Source: Rhodobacteraceae bacterium UBA6796 (GTDB lineage Bacteria; Pseudomonadota; Alphaproteobacteria; Rhodobacterales; Rhodobacteraceae). From it: a stretch of 64,000 nt of DNA. Numbering within the stretch: the first letter of the stretch is position 1; each line of letters starts with the position of its first letter. The stretch is taken from assembly GCA_002452815.1 (NCBI GenBank), contig DKFM01000020.1, forward strand, positions 161,324 to 225,323, read 5' to 3'. The notes beneath the pieces were generated by a model, which was not told the DNA's origin, ran no database searches, and saw nothing but the letters and a program-made list of their open reading frames with translations. Both the position numbers and the translations under genes were made by a program. Positions 63,892 to 64,000 of this stretch are shown one piece after another.

Positions 63892-64000
63892 GTGGAACAG
63901 GACCTTGCGACATTGGCGGCTTCGGTCGCCGAACTGAAGGCGAAGGCGGCGATGACCGGCACGACCTTCTCCGAGACGTTTTATTTTCTGACGATCCCGC
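63892..64000 (+). CDS. Probable ammonium transporter, first 36 codons
   Basis: A GTG start with AGGGAG eight bases upstream opens a frame that runs off the window: VEQDLATLAASVAELKAKAA then FSETFYFLTIP. The last segment resembles the first helix of Rhodobacterales ammonium transporters (Amt), but only 36 residues are visible. Confidence 0.45.
   Translation, partial: MEQDLATLAASVAELKAKAAMTGTTFSETFYFLTIP

Noticed and set aside
63656..63937. 93-codon plus-strand frame before the last gene
   Set aside because: It lies in an AT-rich promoter region, overlaps the better-supported GTG start at 63892 in another frame, and has no protein-like pattern.

Overview
The window reads as a stretch of chromosome from a high-GC alphaproteobacterium of the Rhodobacteraceae (Rhodobacter/Paracoccus-like). 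The support is gene content and order: rplU-rpmA-GNAT-GNAT-obgE-proB, yceD-rpmF-plsX-fabH-ihfA-merR-tRNA-Pro, a soxBDAG sarcosine oxidase operon, ccmI-ruvX-DUF1289, a single-cysteine DksA, olsB, and a family of GC-rich intergenic repeats built around CCCCGGGATATTT. The species cannot be named from this sequence alone.

Layout. 1-4.2 kb: ribosomal protein/Obg/proB operon on the minus strand. 4.3-7.4 kb: an alpha-methylacyl-CoA racemase and an ABC-F ATPase. 7.4-14.1 kb: a signalling cluster with a lone receiver, a receiver fused to a degenerate GGDEF-like domain, an Hpt protein and two PAS-containing histidine kinases. 14.3-22 kb: olsB, a BamE-like lipoprotein, the rpmF/plsX/fabH/ihfA cluster, tRNA-Pro(GGG) and a double-length dCTP deaminase. 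22-28.6 kb: IMPACT-family protein, Atm1-type ABC exporter, LysM protein, LOG protein, RarD, host-attachment-like protein and Fe/Mn superoxide dismutase. 28.7-34.1 kb: sarcosine oxidase operon, including an unlisted 50-residue membrane protein. 34.3-51.2 kb: cytochrome c maturation, RuvX, iron-type ABC ATPase, SDR, Hint-domain protein, RF3, dGTPase, ErpA/IscA, an unknown protein, ExoIII, AhpD-like protein, FAD monooxygenase, DksA, MoxR ATPase and a corrinoid-reactivating ASKHA protein.

51.2-59.2 kb is a low-GC genomic island inserted in tRNA-Gly(CCC). An intact tRNA lies at the left end next to a tyrosine recombinase, and a 68-bp direct repeat of the tRNA 3' part marks the right end. Cargo: a large gene with a C-terminal Mrr-like nuclease domain that was split by an 842-bp IS5-family element (removing the IS and one TA copy restores one 535-codon frame), a serine recombinase with an array of GTTAC/GTAAC sites upstream, a secreted protein with a TolA-like C-terminal domain, a protein with family-A-polymerase-like A/B/C motifs behind a leader with tandem terminators, and a zinc-ribbon YbjQ protein. 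This island is the best candidate for an undescribed system.

59.5-64 kb: an exbB-exbD-exbD-tonB operon, a RidA-family protein, SufE, a lipoprotein and the start of a probable ammonium transporter. All functions are assigned by reading translated sequence and recalling family features; no database search was possible.
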